A model generated the notes under the pieces. The model worked only from the letters and a program-made list of their open reading frames with translations, was not told the origin of the DNA and searched no databases. DNA of 64,000 nt from Sphingopyxis alaskensis RB2256 (lineage in GTDB: Bacteria; Pseudomonadota; Alphaproteobacteria; Sphingomonadales; Sphingomonadaceae). Positions within the stretch are counted from its first letter, which is position 1; each line of letters starts with the position of its first letter. Both the position numbers and the translations under genes were made by a program. The stretch spans positions 1,550,001 through 1,614,000 of the forward strand of contig NC_008048.1 in NCBI RefSeq assembly GCF_000013985.1. The letters are read 5' to 3'. Shown in pieces: positions 7,849-17,228 of this stretch.

Positions 7849-9561
7849 ATGGCCTCTACGGCTTTTCCGACGCGCGACGATTTCGCCGCGATGCTCGACG
7901 AATCGCTGGGCGGCGCCGACGGCGGCTTTGAAGGCCGTGTCGTCAAGGGCACCGTGACCGCGATTGAAAATGACCTGGCAGTGATCGACATTGGCCTGAA
8001 GAGCGAAGGGCGCGTGCCGCTTCGCGAATTCGCGATGCCGGGCCAGAAGGCTGACCTCAAGGTCGGCGACGAAGTCGAAGTTTATGTCGACCGCGTCGAA
8101 AACGCCAATGGCGAGACCATGTTGTCGCGCGACCGCGCTCGCCGCGAAGCCGCGTGGGACCGCCTTGAGGAAGAGTTCAACAAGGAAGCGCGCGTCGAAG
8201 GCGTCATCTTCGGCCGCGTCAAGGGCGGCTTCACCGTCGACCTCGGCGGCGCCGTGGCCTTCCTGCCGGGCAGCCAGGTCGACATCCGCCCTGTTCGTGA
8301 CGTCGGCCCGCTCATGGACCTGCCGCAGCCCTTCCAGATCCTCAAGATGGATCGCCGCCGCGGCAACATCGTCGTCTCGCGCCGCGCGATCCTCGAAGAA
8401 ACGCGCGCCGAACAGCGTTCGGGCCTGATCCAGAACCTCGAAGAAGGCCAGATCATCGAAGGCGCGGTCAAGAATATCACCGACTATGGCGCCTTTGTCG
8501 ACCTTGGCGGCATCGACGGCCTGCTTCATGTCACCGACATGAGCTACAAGCGCGTCAACCACCCGAGCGAAATCATCAATATCGGCGATACGGTCAAGGT
8601 GCAGATCATCCGCATCAACCGTGACACACAGCGTATCAGCCTGGGCATGAAGCAGCTTGAAAGCGATCCGTGGGAAGGCGTCGCCGCCAAATATCCCGTC
8701 GGCGCGAAGCTGTCGGGCACCGTCACCAACATTACCGATTACGGCGCGTTCGTCGAACTCGAACCCGGCATCGAGGGCCTCGTCCACGTCAGCGAAATGT
8801 CGTGGGTCAAGAAGAATGTCCATCCCGGCAAGATCGTTTCGACGAGCCAGGAAGTCGAGGTCATCGTGCTCGAAGTCGACAGCGACAAGCGTCGCATCAG
8901 CCTCGGGCTCAAACAGGCGCAGTCGAACCCCTGGGGCGCCTTCGCCGAGGCGCACCCGGTCGGCTCGATCGTCGAAGGCGAAGTCAAGAATGCGACCGAA
9001 TTCGGTCTGTTCATCGGTCTTCCGGGCGACGTTGACGGCATGGTCCACATGTCGGACATCGCGTGGGGCATCTCGGGCGAGGAGGCGCTGCACCTCCACC
9101 GCAAGGGCGAGACGGTGCAGGTCGTCGTCCTCGACGTCGATGTCGAGAAGGAACGCATCAGTCTCGGTATCAAGCAGCTCGAAAAGGGTGCGCCCGCCGT
9201 CGGCGGCGGCATGGCCGCTGCGGGTTCGCTGAAGAAGAACGATGTTGTCACCGTCTCGGTCCTCGAAGTGCGTGACAACGGCCTTGAAGTACAGGCCGGC
9301 GAAAGCGGCGTCACGGGCTTTATCAAGCGCGCCGATCTTGGCCGCGACCGCGACGAACAGCGTCCCGAGCGTTATCAGGTCGGTCAGAAGTTCGACGCGA
9401 TGGTTGTCGGCTTCGATCGCTCGAAAAAGCCGAACTTCTCGGTCAAGGCGATGCAGATCGCCGAAGAGAAGGAAGCGGTTGCGCAATATGGTTCGTCGGA
9501 TTCGGGTGCGTCGCTCGGCGACATCCTCGGCGAAGCGCTAAAGGCGGGCAAGAAGGACTGA
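7849..9561 (+). CDS. rpsA: 30S ribosomal protein S1
   Basis: A 570-residue mRNA-binding ribosomal protein with six S1 repeats. The repeats are recognisable by recurring ITDYGAFVDLGGIDGLLHVT and ITDYGAFVELEPGIEGLVHV type segments. The length is normal for the family. The start MASTAFPTRDDFAAML is preceded by TAAGGAAG. A 272 bp untranslated stretch separates it from cmk; it has no gene and is long enough for a promoter and the autoregulatory leader known for rpsA in other bacteria. A strong terminator follows at 9596. Confidence 0.98.
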   Translation: MASTAFPTRDDFAAMLDESLGGADGGFEGRVVKGTVTAIENDLAVIDIGLKSEGRVPLREFAMPGQKADLKVGDEVEVYVDRVENANGETMLSRDRARREAAWDRLEEEFNKEARVEGVIFGRVKGGFTVDLGGAVAFLPGSQVDIRPVRDVGPLMDLPQPFQILKMDRRRGNIVVSRRAILEETRAEQRSGLIQNLEEGQIIEGAVKNITDYGAFVDLGGIDGLLHVTDMSYKRVNHPSEIINIGDTVKVQIIRINRDTQRISLGMKQLESDPWEGVAAKYPVGAKLSGTVTNITDYGAFVELEPGIEGLVHVSEMSWVKKNVHPGKIVSTSQEVEVIVLEVDSDKRRISLGLKQAQSNPWGAFAEAHPVGSIVEGEVKNATEFGLFIGLPGDVDGMVHMSDIAWGISGEEALHLHRKGETVQVVVLDVDVEKERISLGIKQLEKGAPAVGGGMAAAGSLKKNDVVTVSVLEVRDNGLEVQAGESGVTGFIKRADLGRDRDEQRPERYQVGQKFDAMVVGFDRSKKPNFSVKAMQIAEEKEAVAQYGSSDSGASLGDILGEALKAGKKD

Positions 9562-9595
9562 TAATTTCACCCTCTCGCCGCGAGGCAATGGAAAT

Positions 9596-9630
9596 GGCCC
9601 GCAGAGTGTCCCTCTGCGGGCCTTTTTCTT
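9596..9630 (+). terminator. Rho-independent terminator of rpsA
   Basis: A 10 bp GC-rich stem (GGCCCGCAGA / TCTGCGGGCC) with a 7-base loop is followed directly by TTTTTCTTT, 35 bp after the rpsA stop. Confidence 0.93.
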
Positions 9631-9643
9631 TCAGTGATATATT

Positions 9644-9671
9644 TTGACCAAACAGTGATTCATGATACCCT
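9644..9671 (+). promoter_or_regulatory. Putative promoter of ihfB
   Basis: TTGACC (9644-9649) and TACCCT (9666-9671) are 16 bp apart, about 100 bp before the ihfB ATG and just after the rpsA terminator. ihfB would thus be transcribed independently of rpsA. Confidence 0.4.
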
Positions 9672-9769
9672 GTCCGCACGTTGGGAGGGGTCTCACGTAC
9701 AATCGACGGCAACGATCGATGCGTCTGCATTTGCGGGCGAAGCGTGGCTATGCGAGATAGGGGAAGCAC

Positions 9770-10048
9770 ATGATCCGGTCAGAACTGGTTCAGAAGATCG
9801 CGAACGAAAACAGCGATTTGCGGGTCGAAGAGGTCGAACGCATTGTCGACACTTTTTTCGATTCCATCGTCGATCAGCTCGCGACGGGGGGCCGCGTCGA
9901 ACTGCGCGGCTTTGGCGCTTTCTCGACCCGCGCGCGCGAGTCGCGCACCGGTCGCAATCCGCGCACCGGCGCCGCGGTCGAGGTGAAGGCCAAGAAAGTG
10001 CCCTATTTCAAACCCGGAAAGGAAATGCGCGAGCGGCTGAACAGCTGA
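9770..10048 (+). CDS. ihfB: Integration host factor subunit beta
   Basis: A 92-residue HU/IHF-family DNA-bending protein. The signature [20 protein letters not shown] leads into the DNA-contacting arm with GRNPRTGA, and the C-terminus [17 protein letters not shown] is typical of the beta subunit. Its position behind rpsA matches the conserved rpsA-ihfB order. The ATG has GGGGAAG upstream. Confidence 0.96.
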   Translation: MIRSELVQKIANENSDLRVEEVERIVDTFFDSIVDQLATGGRVELRGFGAFSTRARESRTGRNPRTGAAVEVKAKKVPYFKPGKEMRERLNS

Positions 10049-10064
10049 GCGCTATCCCAAACAT

Positions 10065-10136
10065 CGTCATTGCGAGCGCAGCGAAGCAATCTCCAGCTAT
10101 CGAACCGGAGATTGCTTCGCTGCGCTCGCAATGACG
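10065..10136. repeat. Palindromic repeat, CGTCATTGCGAG family (perfect 30 bp arms)
   Basis: Two perfectly complementary 30 bp arms (starting CGTCATTGCGAGCGCAGCGA) surround a 12 bp centre, between convergent ihfB and the ABC permease gene. A related but imperfect copy lies at 34260-34352. It would form a strong hairpin in RNA from either strand and may serve as a shared terminator. Confidence 0.9.
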
Positions 10137-10147
10137 CTATCGAAACC

Positions 10148-10915
10148 TCAATTCTTGAGCCGGTAGCCAGTCCGGAACATCCAGAAGATAACCGCCAGGC
10201 ACAGCGTGAAGAAAAGCGCCACCGCTCCCATGCTCACCTCGATCGCGACGTCGCCCTGGCCGAAAAAGGTCCAGCGAAAGCCGCTGATCAGATAGACGAC
10301 GGGGTTGAACAGCGTCACCGTCCGCCACGCGGCGGGCAGCATGTCGAGCGAATAAAAGGCACCGCCGAGAAAGGTCAGCGGATAGACAATGAGCAGCGGG
10401 ATCACCTGCAACTGCTCGAAACTTTGCGCCCACACGCCGATGATGAAGCCAAAGAGGCAGAAGGTCACCGCCATCAGGATCATGAAGAGGATCATGAGCA
10501 GCGGATGGGCGACCTGAACATCGACGAACAGGTGCGCCGTAGCGAATATGATCGATCCGATGATCACCGATTTGGTCGCCGCCGCGCCGACATAGGCGAT
10601 CACCGTTTCAAGCGGCGACAGCGGCGCCGACAGCATTTCATAGATCGTGCCCGTCCATTTGGGCATATAGATGCCGAAGGAGGCGTTGCTGATGCTTTCG
10701 GTGAACATCGTCAGCATCATCAGCCCCGGCACGATGAAGGCACCATAGGGCACCCCGCCGACCTCCGCCATGCGGCCGCCGATCGCCGAACCGAAAACGA
10801 CGAAATAGAGCGCCGTCGTGATGACGGGCAGCATCAGGCTGGTCCAGAAGGTGCGCCCGAAGCGCGCCATTTCGAACAGATAGATGGCGCGGATGCCGCG
10901 AAGGTTGGAAATCAT
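10148..10915 (-). CDS. ABC-2 type transporter permease
   Basis: A 255-residue integral membrane protein with about six hydrophobic segments. It has the ABC-2 family pattern, including a late [19 protein letters not shown] motif and [14 protein letters not shown]. Together with the ATP-binding protein upstream (4 bp overlap, 10912-10915) it forms a two-gene exporter of the NodIJ/multidrug type. The substrate cannot be told from sequence. Confidence 0.88.
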   Translation of the reverse strand: MISNLRGIRAIYLFEMARFGRTFWTSLMLPVITTALYFVVFGSAIGGRMAEVGGVPYGAFIVPGLMMLTMFTESISNASFGIYMPKWTGTIYEMLSAPLSPLETVIAYVGAAATKSVIIGSIIFATAHLFVDVQVAHPLLMILFMILMAVTFCLFGFIIGVWAQSFEQLQVIPLLIVYPLTFLGGAFYSLDMLPAAWRTVTLFNPVVYLISGFRWTFFGQGDVAIEVSMGAVALFFTLCLAVIFWMFRTGYRLKN

Positions 10916-11859
10916 GCGGTCGCCTCCCTCGCGCCCTTATCCTCTCGCACCAGCCCGACGAAAATATCCTCGAGCGAGCTTTGCTTTGTATGCAGGTCCT
11001 TGAAACCGACGCCGATGTCGGACATCCGGCGGAGCAGCGAGGGTACGCCCGTCGCTTCGGCCTGACTGTCGAACTCGTAGACAAGTTCGTGCCCGTCGCC
11101 CGCCAGTTCGAGCTTCCAGTCCGCCAGTTCGGGCGGCACGGCGTCCAGCGGCTCGGCAAGATTGAGCGTCAGCGTCTTGCGGCCGAGTTTCTTGATCAGC
11201 GCATGTTTTTCCTCGACGAGGATGATCTGTCCCTTGCTGATGACGCCGACGCGGTCGGCCATTTCTTCGGCCTCCTCGATATAATGCGTCGTCAGGATGA
11301 TCGTCACGCCGCGCTCGCGAAGCCCATGCACCATCGCCCACATGTCGCGGCGCAGCTCGACATCGACCCCCGCGGTCGGTTCGTCGAGGAACAGGATTTC
11401 GGGTTCGTGACTCAGCGCCTTGGCGATCATCACGCGGCGCTTCATGCCGCCCGACAGTTCCATGATCTTGCTGTTCCGCTTGTCCCACAGCGACAGGTCG
11501 CGGAGCAATTGTTCGATATAGGCGGGGTTTTTGGGCTTGCCGAACAGCCCGCGCGAAAAGCTGACCGTCGCGAGCACGGTTTCAAAGGCGTCGGTGTGCA
11601 GTTCCTGCGGCACCAGCCCGATCATCGACCGCGCGGCGCGATAATCGCGGGCATGGTCATGCCCCCCGACCAGCACAGTTCCCGAGCTGGCCGTGACGAT
11701 TCCACACACGATGCTGATCAGCGTCGTCTTGCCCGCGCCATTGGGGCCGAGCAGCGCGAAAATTTCGCCCTTGTTGATTTCGAGATCGACATTGCTGAGT
11801 GCTATGTGACCGCTTTTATAGGTTTTTCCGAGGCCGGAGAGCTGGAGAACGGCTGTCAT
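10912..11859 (-). CDS. ABC transporter ATP-binding protein
   Basis: A 315-residue ATPase partner of the ABC-2 permease. Walker A is GPNGAGKTT (39-47), the signature is [15 protein letters not shown], Walker B is [12 protein letters not shown] and the switch His is in [12 protein letters not shown]. The C-terminal 80 residues (from about 235) form the extra domain usual in CcmA/NodI/DrrA-like exporters. It is the first gene of the pair. Confidence 0.92.
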   Translation of the reverse strand: MTAVLQLSGLGKTYKSGHIALSNVDLEINKGEIFALLGPNGAGKTTLISIVCGIVTASSGTVLVGGHDHARDYRAARSMIGLVPQELHTDAFETVLATVSFSRGLFGKPKNPAYIEQLLRDLSLWDKRNSKIMELSGGMKRRVMIAKALSHEPEILFLDEPTAGVDVELRRDMWAMVHGLRERGVTIILTTHYIEEAEEMADRVGVISKGQIILVEEKHALIKKLGRKTLTLNLAEPLDAVPPELADWKLELAGDGHELVYEFDSQAEATGVPSLLRRMSDIGVGFKDLHTKQSSLEDIFVGLVREDKGAREATA

Positions 11860-11949
11860 GGCAGGCGGTCTAGCCGACGCGGCGCCCAGCGCAAAGCGCG
11901 AAACTTGCTTGACCTCCCCCGGTCGGTCGGCTTGACCGGCACCGCGCGT

Positions 11950-12036
11950 GCGGACGTGGCGAAATCGGTAGACGCAGCAGACTTAAAATCTGCCGACCCT
12001 GGTGTCATGCGGGTTCAAGTCCCGCCGTCCGCACCA
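11950..12036 (+). tRNA. tRNA-Leu (anticodon TAA)
   Basis: 87 nt with a long variable arm. The acceptor GCGGACG pairs with CGTCCGC, the anticodon loop CTTAAAA sits in stem GCAGA/TCTGC, the T-loop is GTTCAAGTC and the CCA is encoded. No integrase or duplicated 3' end is seen beside it. Confidence 0.97.
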
Positions 12037-12061
12037 CAACATCCCGGCCATCGAGGCCGAA

Positions 12062-12994
12062 TCATCTCCGAATCAGCGCCTTGGCTTTCGCGCGCAGACC
12101 CAGGCGATCGAGCAGATATTTGCCAGCGCCAGCCAGCCGGTCGACCCCCTTCATCAGTCCGAGTGCCGCGCGGTTACGCAGCGTCGGCCGCAGCACCAGA
12201 ATGTCGGCGCAATCGACCGACGCGCGACCGAATTGCGCCTTGTGCGCGCCATCGCCCTCGGTGAAGTCGAAGGCGCGAAACCGCCCCTCGGCGAAAAGCG
12301 CGCGCATCGCTTCGACATGCAGCACGCTTCCCGGCGACAGCGCAGCAAACGCGGGATCATAGCCCGGATGGGCATAGATCAATATGTCGCGCTCGACGGG
12401 CAGGTAAAGATAGGCGATCGCGCGCTCCCCCGCGAACAACAGAAAGGCGCGAACCCGGTCTTCGGCCGCGGCTGCGACCGCATATGCGCGATCGGCTTCG
12501 GCCGCGGGAAGCCCCGCCTGCATCAGCCGCGCCTGATAGGTCTGCGCCGACAGTGCGGCGGCGATGCCCATGAACTCGGCAATCTCGTCGGCGGTTCGAT
12601 AGCAGCGCACCGAGACACCGCCCCCGCAATGATCGGCGAGCCGCCGCGCCTTGCGCGACAGGGTGGAACGGGTCCTGGACGAAAAGCCCTGCCACCAGTC
12701 GTCGAAGTCCTGTCCCTCCATCGGCACATAATGGCGTGGATAGGCCTGACGCTCGGCGACCAGCCAACCCGTCAATTCCGCCCTCAGGGCGGGCAAGCGT
12801 TCGCGCGGCAAGGATCGCAGCAGCCAGCCGTCGCGCCCCGGGGGTGGCATCGCGCGCGCCGCGGGCGCCCATATATCGTCAAGCCCATGCGCGACGACGG
12901 CAAGCTCGCGCCGGACATGGCCGAGCGTCCGCCCCGCGACTTCGATGCGCAGCGCGACGCGCTCGCCGACCTCTCCGCTTCCGCCGCCCGTCAT
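12062..12994 (-). CDS. GNAT-type acetyltransferase-like protein (BioF2/FemAB-like fold)
   Basis: A 310-residue protein with features of the GNAT/FemAB-like pfam13480 group. These are a central LSRKARRLAD helix after WWQGFSSRTRSTLSRK, then AIAYLYLPVERDILIYAHPGYDPAF and SVLHVEAMRALFAEGRFRAFDF. Relatives modify cell-surface polysaccharides or peptides. The start is uncertain: ATG 12994 has an AGGAG run directly against it, and GTG 13039 is possible. It is divergent from the lipoprotein gene at 13081, only about 86 bp away. The substrate is unknown. Confidence 0.7.
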   Translation of the reverse strand: MTGGGSGEVGERVALRIEVAGRTLGHVRRELAVVAHGLDDIWAPAARAMPPPGRDGWLLRSLPRERLPALRAELTGWLVAERQAYPRHYVPMEGQDFDDWWQGFSSRTRSTLSRKARRLADHCGGGVSVRCYRTADEIAEFMGIAAALSAQTYQARLMQAGLPAAEADRAYAVAAAAEDRVRAFLLFAGERAIAYLYLPVERDILIYAHPGYDPAFAALSPGSVLHVEAMRALFAEGRFRAFDFTEGDGAHKAQFGRASVDCADILVLRPTLRNRAALGLMKGVDRLAGAGKYLLDRLGLRAKAKALIRR

Positions 12995-13080
12995 CTCCTG
13001 CCCATTATTCGATATACCCCTATTCCGCTTTGGCAGCACATGGTTATGATTGGCTTACACGATTTGAGGGACGTTCCGGA

Positions 13081-14586
13081 ATGACAGCAATGGGCCGCAA
13101 CACACGCCGCGCGATGGCGACGGCGGCCGCGACGGGCCTGATGCTGGCGCTGTCCGGTTGTGACCTTTTTGGCGAGCGCGGCCCGGTTCGCGTCGCCGCG
13201 ATCGGTGAGCTCAACCCGATGGCCAACCCCGCGCGCGGCGAGCTTTCGACCGCCAATGCGGCGCTGCTCGACGCGACCTCGCAAGGGCTGGTCAGTTACG
13301 ACGGGGAGGGCCAGATCGACACCGGGCTGGCCGACCGCTGGACAGTCACCACCGACGGGCGCAGCTATATCTTCCGCATCACCGAAGCGAAATGGAGCAA
13401 CGGCAGCAAGGTGACCGCCGAGACGGTGGCCTCTATCCTTCGCTCCTACCTCGCGCCTGCGAGCCGCCATGTGCTGAAGGACGATTTTCCCGAGGTCGAA
13501 ACGATCAAGGCGATGACCGATACGGTCATCGAAATCCGCCTGTCGGTGCCGCAACCCGCTCTGCTCGAACTGCTCGCGCAACCGTCGATGGCGATCGTCA
13601 ACCGGGGCATGGGCTGGGGACCGATGCGTGCGCGCAAGGTCGGGCGGGCGATGCTGCTGTCACCGGTCCCCGATCCGCTCGCCGAAGATCCGGAGGCGGC
13701 CGAAGCCGCGGCGAGTGATCCCGCCGCGTCGATCGAGCTGGTCGGCACGTCGCCGCAAGGGGCGCTTGCGCGCTTCAAGAACGGCTATGCCGACGGGGTG
13801 ATCGGCGGGCGCTTTTCGACCCTTCCCTATTTCGTCGCCTCGAACATCGGCCGCTCGCGGCTGGTGGTCGATCCCGTGCCCGGCCTGTTCGGGCTGGCCT
13901 TTGTCCGCGCCGAAGGTTTTCTGGCGACCGACACCAATCGTGACGCGCTGGTGCGCGCCATCCGGCGCGAGCGGCTGGTCGAAGCCTTCGGGCTGACCGA
14001 GTGGCAGCCGCAGGTCACGCTGCGCCCGTTGCTCTATACGCGCGACGGCGGCCCCGCGCCGCTGCTGCCCGCGTGGGCGGATTATGACGAGGCGTCGCGG
14101 CTGGCGCAGGCGCGGCGCGTCGTCGAGGCCTGGCGCAGCGCCGGACGCGAAATCGAACCGCTGCGCATCGCCGTCCCCGATTCGCCGGGCGGCCGCATCC
14201 TTTTCGCCTATGTTGCCGCCGATCTGGCTGCGATCGGCGTTCCCAGCCGCCGCGTCTCAATGTCGTCGAACGCCGATTTGCGACTGATCGACGAGGTCGC
14301 GCCGAACGACGATCCGCTCTGGGCGCTGCGCCGCCTGTCGTGTCGCCGCGACACGCTGTGCAACCGCGAGGCGCAGGATCTGATCGATCAGGCGACGATC
14401 AATATCGACGCGGGCCAGCGCGCCCGGCAGATCGGCGACGCCGAGGCGGTGCTCGCGCGTTACGCCCCCTTCATCCCGCTCGCGACGCCGCTGCGCTGGT
14501 CGGTCGCGTCGCAGCGCCTGACCGGGCTGCGCGCCAACGGCCGCGCGCAGCACCCATTGAATCATCTGATTGCCATACCCAACTAG
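13081..14586 (+). CDS. ABC transporter substrate-binding lipoprotein (SBP_bac_5 family)
   Basis: A 501-residue solute-binding protein of the oligopeptide/nickel type. The signal peptide ends in a lipobox (LMLALSGC, Cys about residue 23), so the mature protein is lipid-anchored. The fold is indicated by LADRWTVTTDGRSYIFRI and WSNGSKVTAETV near residues 80-110. No permease or ATPase genes adjoin it. Its stop codon TAG is formed by the left end of a MITE inserted at 14584. Removing the element and one TA leaves AAC TAA at the same place, so the protein is probably full length. Confidence 0.83.
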   Translation: MTAMGRNTRRAMATAAATGLMLALSGCDLFGERGPVRVAAIGELNPMANPARGELSTANAALLDATSQGLVSYDGEGQIDTGLADRWTVTTDGRSYIFRITEAKWSNGSKVTAETVASILRSYLAPASRHVLKDDFPEVETIKAMTDTVIEIRLSVPQPALLELLAQPSMAIVNRGMGWGPMRARKVGRAMLLSPVPDPLAEDPEAAEAAASDPAASIELVGTSPQGALARFKNGYADGVIGGRFSTLPYFVASNIGRSRLVVDPVPGLFGLAFVRAEGFLATDTNRDALVRAIRRERLVEAFGLTEWQPQVTLRPLLYTRDGGPAPLLPAWADYDEASRLAQARRVVEAWRSAGREIEPLRIAVPDSPGGRILFAYVAADLAAIGVPSRRVSMSSNADLRLIDEVAPNDDPLWALRRLSCRRDTLCNREAQDLIDQATINIDAGQRARQIGDAEAVLARYAPFIPLATPLRWSVASQRLTGLRANGRAQHPLNHLIAIPN

Positions 14587-14851
14587 GGTCAGGACCCATT
14601 AATTACCCGTTCGAGGTTTGAGGCGATTTTGCTCAGGGCGAGGAGGAAAGGCGCGGGAATATGAATATATTTCAAGACTTTTCGACGCTGCCATGGGCAA
14701 AATCGGTCAAATCCCGAAGGGACGCCGAAATGGCTTCAATCTCGGACCTTCGCGGCCTTGCGGGTAGCGATGCTACCCGCTGCACCCGCCAAGGCCCGAT
14801 ATCTTCGCCATTTCGACGCCTCGAACGGGGAATTAATGGGTCCTGACCCTA
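14584..14851. mobile_element. Miniature inverted-repeat element (MITE), 268 bp, inserted in a stop codon
   Basis: The ends are inverted repeats of 33 bp with one mismatch, beginning TAGGGTCAGGACCCATTAAT. The outer TA is present at both ends and is consistent with a TA target duplication, as made by IS630/Tc1-type elements. The interior has no open frame of note and folds into a long imperfect hairpin centred on GCGGGTAGC-GAT-GCTACCCGC (14760-14780). No transposase is encoded, so it would need one in trans. It fills most of the otherwise geneless 14587-14892 gap. Confidence 0.88.
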
Positions 14852-14892
14852 ATACAGTGGTGCTCGCACTGGAGTGCTTCTAAAGGACCCCG

Positions 14893-15315
14893 ATGGCCCC
14901 TTCGTCCCGCAATCCCGACGCAATCTTCGACGCGCTGATTCCCGACCGCACCGACCCCGCTGCGCTGCGCAAGCGCGTCGAGATGCTCGAAATCCTGCTC
15001 GAACGCGGCTTTGTCATTCCAGGCATCAATCGCGCCGTCGGCCTCGATGCGATCGTCGGGCTGGTCCCCGTCGTCGGCGACGTCATCGCCGCGACGATGG
15101 GCGCCTATCTGATCTGGGAAGCGCGCAACCTCGGTATGCCGAAGTGGAAGATCTGGCGCATGGTCGGCAATCTGGGAATCGACACGGCGCTCGGCGCTGT
15201 CCCGCTGGTCGGCGATGCCTTCGACTTTTTCTTCCGCTCGAACACGCGGAACCTCAGGATCATCAAGAAACATCTCGACAAGCATCATCCCGGAACGCTC
15301 GTCATCGAGCAGTAG
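14893..15315 (+). CDS. DUF4112 domain-containing membrane protein
   Basis: A 140-residue protein with the DUF4112 pattern: GINRAVGLDAIVGLVPVVGD, a membrane segment, and a repeat of the same motif GIDTALGAVPLVGDAFDFFF. The duplicated G-D-P-V-G-D type motif with hydrophobic neighbours suggests a small inner-membrane protein. The function is unknown. AAAGGA lies 8 bp before the ATG. It follows the MITE, so any read-through from the upstream gene now passes through the element. Confidence 0.85.
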   Translation: MAPSSRNPDAIFDALIPDRTDPAALRKRVEMLEILLERGFVIPGINRAVGLDAIVGLVPVVGDVIAATMGAYLIWEARNLGMPKWKIWRMVGNLGIDTALGAVPLVGDAFDFFFRSNTRNLRIIKKHLDKHHPGTLVIEQ

Positions 15316-15323
15316 CAGCGTCG

Positions 15324-15346
15324 TCATCCCGGCGAAGGCCGGGGGA
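15324..15346. repeat. Half-copy of CATCCCGGCGAAG palindromic repeat
   Basis: The hairpin CCCGGC-GAAG-GCCGGG (15328-15343), preceded by GTCAT, matches one arm of the repeat at 52534-52613. It lies between convergent DUF4112 and prrA genes and may end both transcripts. Confidence 0.6.
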
Positions 15347-15390
15347 GGACGATCGGGTGAACAGGATGATGGGTCCCGGCCCGGTCCCGC

Positions 15391-15924
15391 TCAGCGGACC
15401 TGCCGTTTCTCCAGCTTGCGCGCGAGTGTGCGCCGGTGCATCCCCAGCCGACGCGCGGTTTCGGAGATGTTGAAGCCGGTTTCGACCAGCGTCTGATGGA
15501 TATGCTCCCACTCGACGGTCTTGATCGACGAGGGGCGCGCGTCGAGCGCGGCGTCGGGGTTGCCCTCGGCGCGCTCGAACGCCGCCTCGATGTCGTCGGT
15601 GTTCGACGGCTTGGCGAGATAATAGGAGGCGCCGAGCTTGATCGCCTCGACCGCGGTGGCGATGCTCGCAAAGCCCGTCAGCACGACGATCCGCATCACC
15701 GGGTCGGCCGCGCGCAGCGCCTGCACGCAGGCGAGCCCCGACGCGCTGCCGAGCTTCAGGTCGACGACGGCATAGCCCGGCCGCACCGTCTTCAGCACCG
15801 CGTCCATCGCCTCGAAGCTGCCCGCCACGAACACCTCATAGCCGCGCCGCTCGAACGAGCGTTTCAGCGTCCGCGCGAACGCCTCGTCATCCTCGACAAT
15901 GAGCAATTGGCGCGTCTCGCTCAT
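15391..15924 (-). CDS. prrA: RegA/PrrA/ActR-type redox response regulator
   Basis: A 177-residue two-component regulator. The receiver domain has acidic D12/D13, phosphoacceptor D55 (YAVVDLKLG) and K108-type region YYLAKPS. The C-terminus is a Fis-type helix-turn-helix, NISETARRLGMHRRTLARKL. This compact layout is typical of RegA/ActR, the global controllers of respiration and redox balance in alphaproteobacteria. It overlaps prrB by 4 bp and is the last gene of the cyo operon. Its likely DNA targets include oxidase genes. Confidence 0.9.
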   Translation of the reverse strand: MSETRQLLIVEDDEAFARTLKRSFERRGYEVFVAGSFEAMDAVLKTVRPGYAVVDLKLGSASGLACVQALRAADPVMRIVVLTGFASIATAVEAIKLGASYYLAKPSNTDDIEAAFERAEGNPDAALDARPSSIKTVEWEHIHQTLVETGFNISETARRLGMHRRTLARKLEKRQVR

Positions 15925-17228
15925 GCCGTTCCTCCACCCAGCCGCGCGAGCGCCGCGATCGGCAGCCATATCCGCACGAGCGCCCCGCCTTCGTCGCGGT
16001 TGGCGACCGTGGCCCCGCCGCCCAGCTTGCGCAGCACATTGACGAGCAGGAACAACCCCAGCCCGCCGCCGGGGCGCCCCTTGGTCGAGCGATAGGGCTG
16101 GCCGAACCCGTCGATCATCTCGTCGCTGAAACCGGGGCCGCGGTCGGCGATTTCGATCACCAGCATCTCGCCATCGCGCGACGCGGTGAAGCTGGTCCAG
16201 CCCGGCGACACTTCGGCGGCATTGTCGAGCACATTGCCGATCACCTGCCGCAACGCGGGGTCGGAGACGATGGCGACATCGGCGCCAAAGCGGTCGTGAA
16301 ACTCCAGCGTGTCGGGGCGGCGCGCCGCGCGCGCGTGGGCAACGATCTCGCCGAACGCCGCGCGCATCGTGGTAAGTTGCGGCGCCTCGCCGCGCGCCTC
16401 GCCCGCTGACATCAAAATGCCGCTGACGATCGCCTTGCATCGCTGCACCGCCGCGTCCATATCGGCCAGATCCTCCTGCAATTCGCGGTCGTCCTCCAGC
16501 CGCGCCGCGGCTTTCCAGTCGCCGATCAGCACCGACAGGGTCGAGAGCGGCGTGCCAAGCTCATGCGCCGCGCCCGAGGCGAGCAGCCCCATGCGCACGA
16601 TATGATCCTCCTCCGCCGCGCGCTGGCGGCTCGCCGCGAGCGCCGCGTCGCTGTCGCGCAGATTGCGGCTGATCCGCGTGACGAAGGCGACGAGCAGGAC
16701 GGCAATCAGCAGGAAGCAGACGAAGCTGCCCTTGAGATACAGTCCCATCGGATCAGCGGCATAGGCGGGCGGCAGCACGAGCGGCGTCGGGTCGATGCGG
16801 AGCGCCGCGAGGGCAATCAACGCGGCGACCACGATCGCCCAGGATGAGCGCGGGGTGAGCAGGATCGCGCCGATCACGACTTGCAGCAGGAACAGCGACG
16901 CGAAGGGATTGGCGAGGCCGCCGCTATGGTGGAGCTGCCAGCCAAGCGCGGCGACATCGAAGAGCAGCGCCGCGGTCAGTTCGGCATTGGTCACCGCGCG
17001 GCCGCGGCGCAGCAGGGCGGCGCTGGCGAGGTTGATCGCGATGAGCACGAGGATCGCGCCGAGCAGCGGCGCACGCTCGAGCGAAATGCCCATCGGTCCG
17101 CTGACGATGCCGATCGTCGCCAGCTGCCCGCCCACCGCGAGCCAGCGCAGCTGGATCAGCAGCGCCATGTTGCGGCGGCCGGCGGGCGCCGTGCTGGGCG
17201 CCGGCGGCAGGATCGAAAGGTCGGTCAT
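15921..17228 (-). CDS. prrB: RegB/PrrB-type redox sensor histidine kinase
   Basis: A 435-residue membrane kinase. Six hydrophobic segments fill about residues 24-190. The RegB ubiquinone-site motif GGLANPF is at 103-109, the H-box is AAHELGTPLSTL with H222, and the redox cysteine is C264 (AAVQRCKAI), 42 residues after the His much as in Rhodobacter RegB. G-box motifs are DRGPGFS and GGGLGLFL. The residues known to sense quinone and redox state are thus present. Its ATG overlaps the surf1 stop by 1 bp, placing this sensor in the same transcript as the quinol oxidase it probably responds to. Confidence 0.93.
   Translation of the reverse strand: MTDLSILPPAPSTAPAGRRNMALLIQLRWLAVGGQLATIGIVSGPMGISLERAPLLGAILVLIAINLASAALLRRGRAVTNAELTAALLFDVAALGWQLHHSGGLANPFASLFLLQVVIGAILLTPRSSWAIVVAALIALAALRIDPTPLVLPPAYAADPMGLYLKGSFVCFLLIAVLLVAFVTRISRNLRDSDAALAASRQRAAEEDHIVRMGLLASGAAHELGTPLSTLSVLIGDWKAAARLEDDRELQEDLADMDAAVQRCKAIVSGILMSAGEARGEAPQLTTMRAAFGEIVAHARAARRPDTLEFHDRFGADVAIVSDPALRQVIGNVLDNAAEVSPGWTSFTASRDGEMLVIEIADRGPGFSDEMIDGFGQPYRSTKGRPGGGLGLFLLVNVLRKLGGGATVANRDEGGALVRIWLPIAALARLGGGTA

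Noticed and set aside
7399..9486. A 695-codon open frame opposite rpsA
   Set aside because: It mirrors the S1 repeats on the other strand; the Asp/Arg/His-rich repeats are a by-product of the coding strand.
11950..12061. tRNA-Leu as an integration site for a genomic island
   Set aside because: No integrase gene, duplicated tRNA 3' end or change in gene type follows; the next gene is ordinary.
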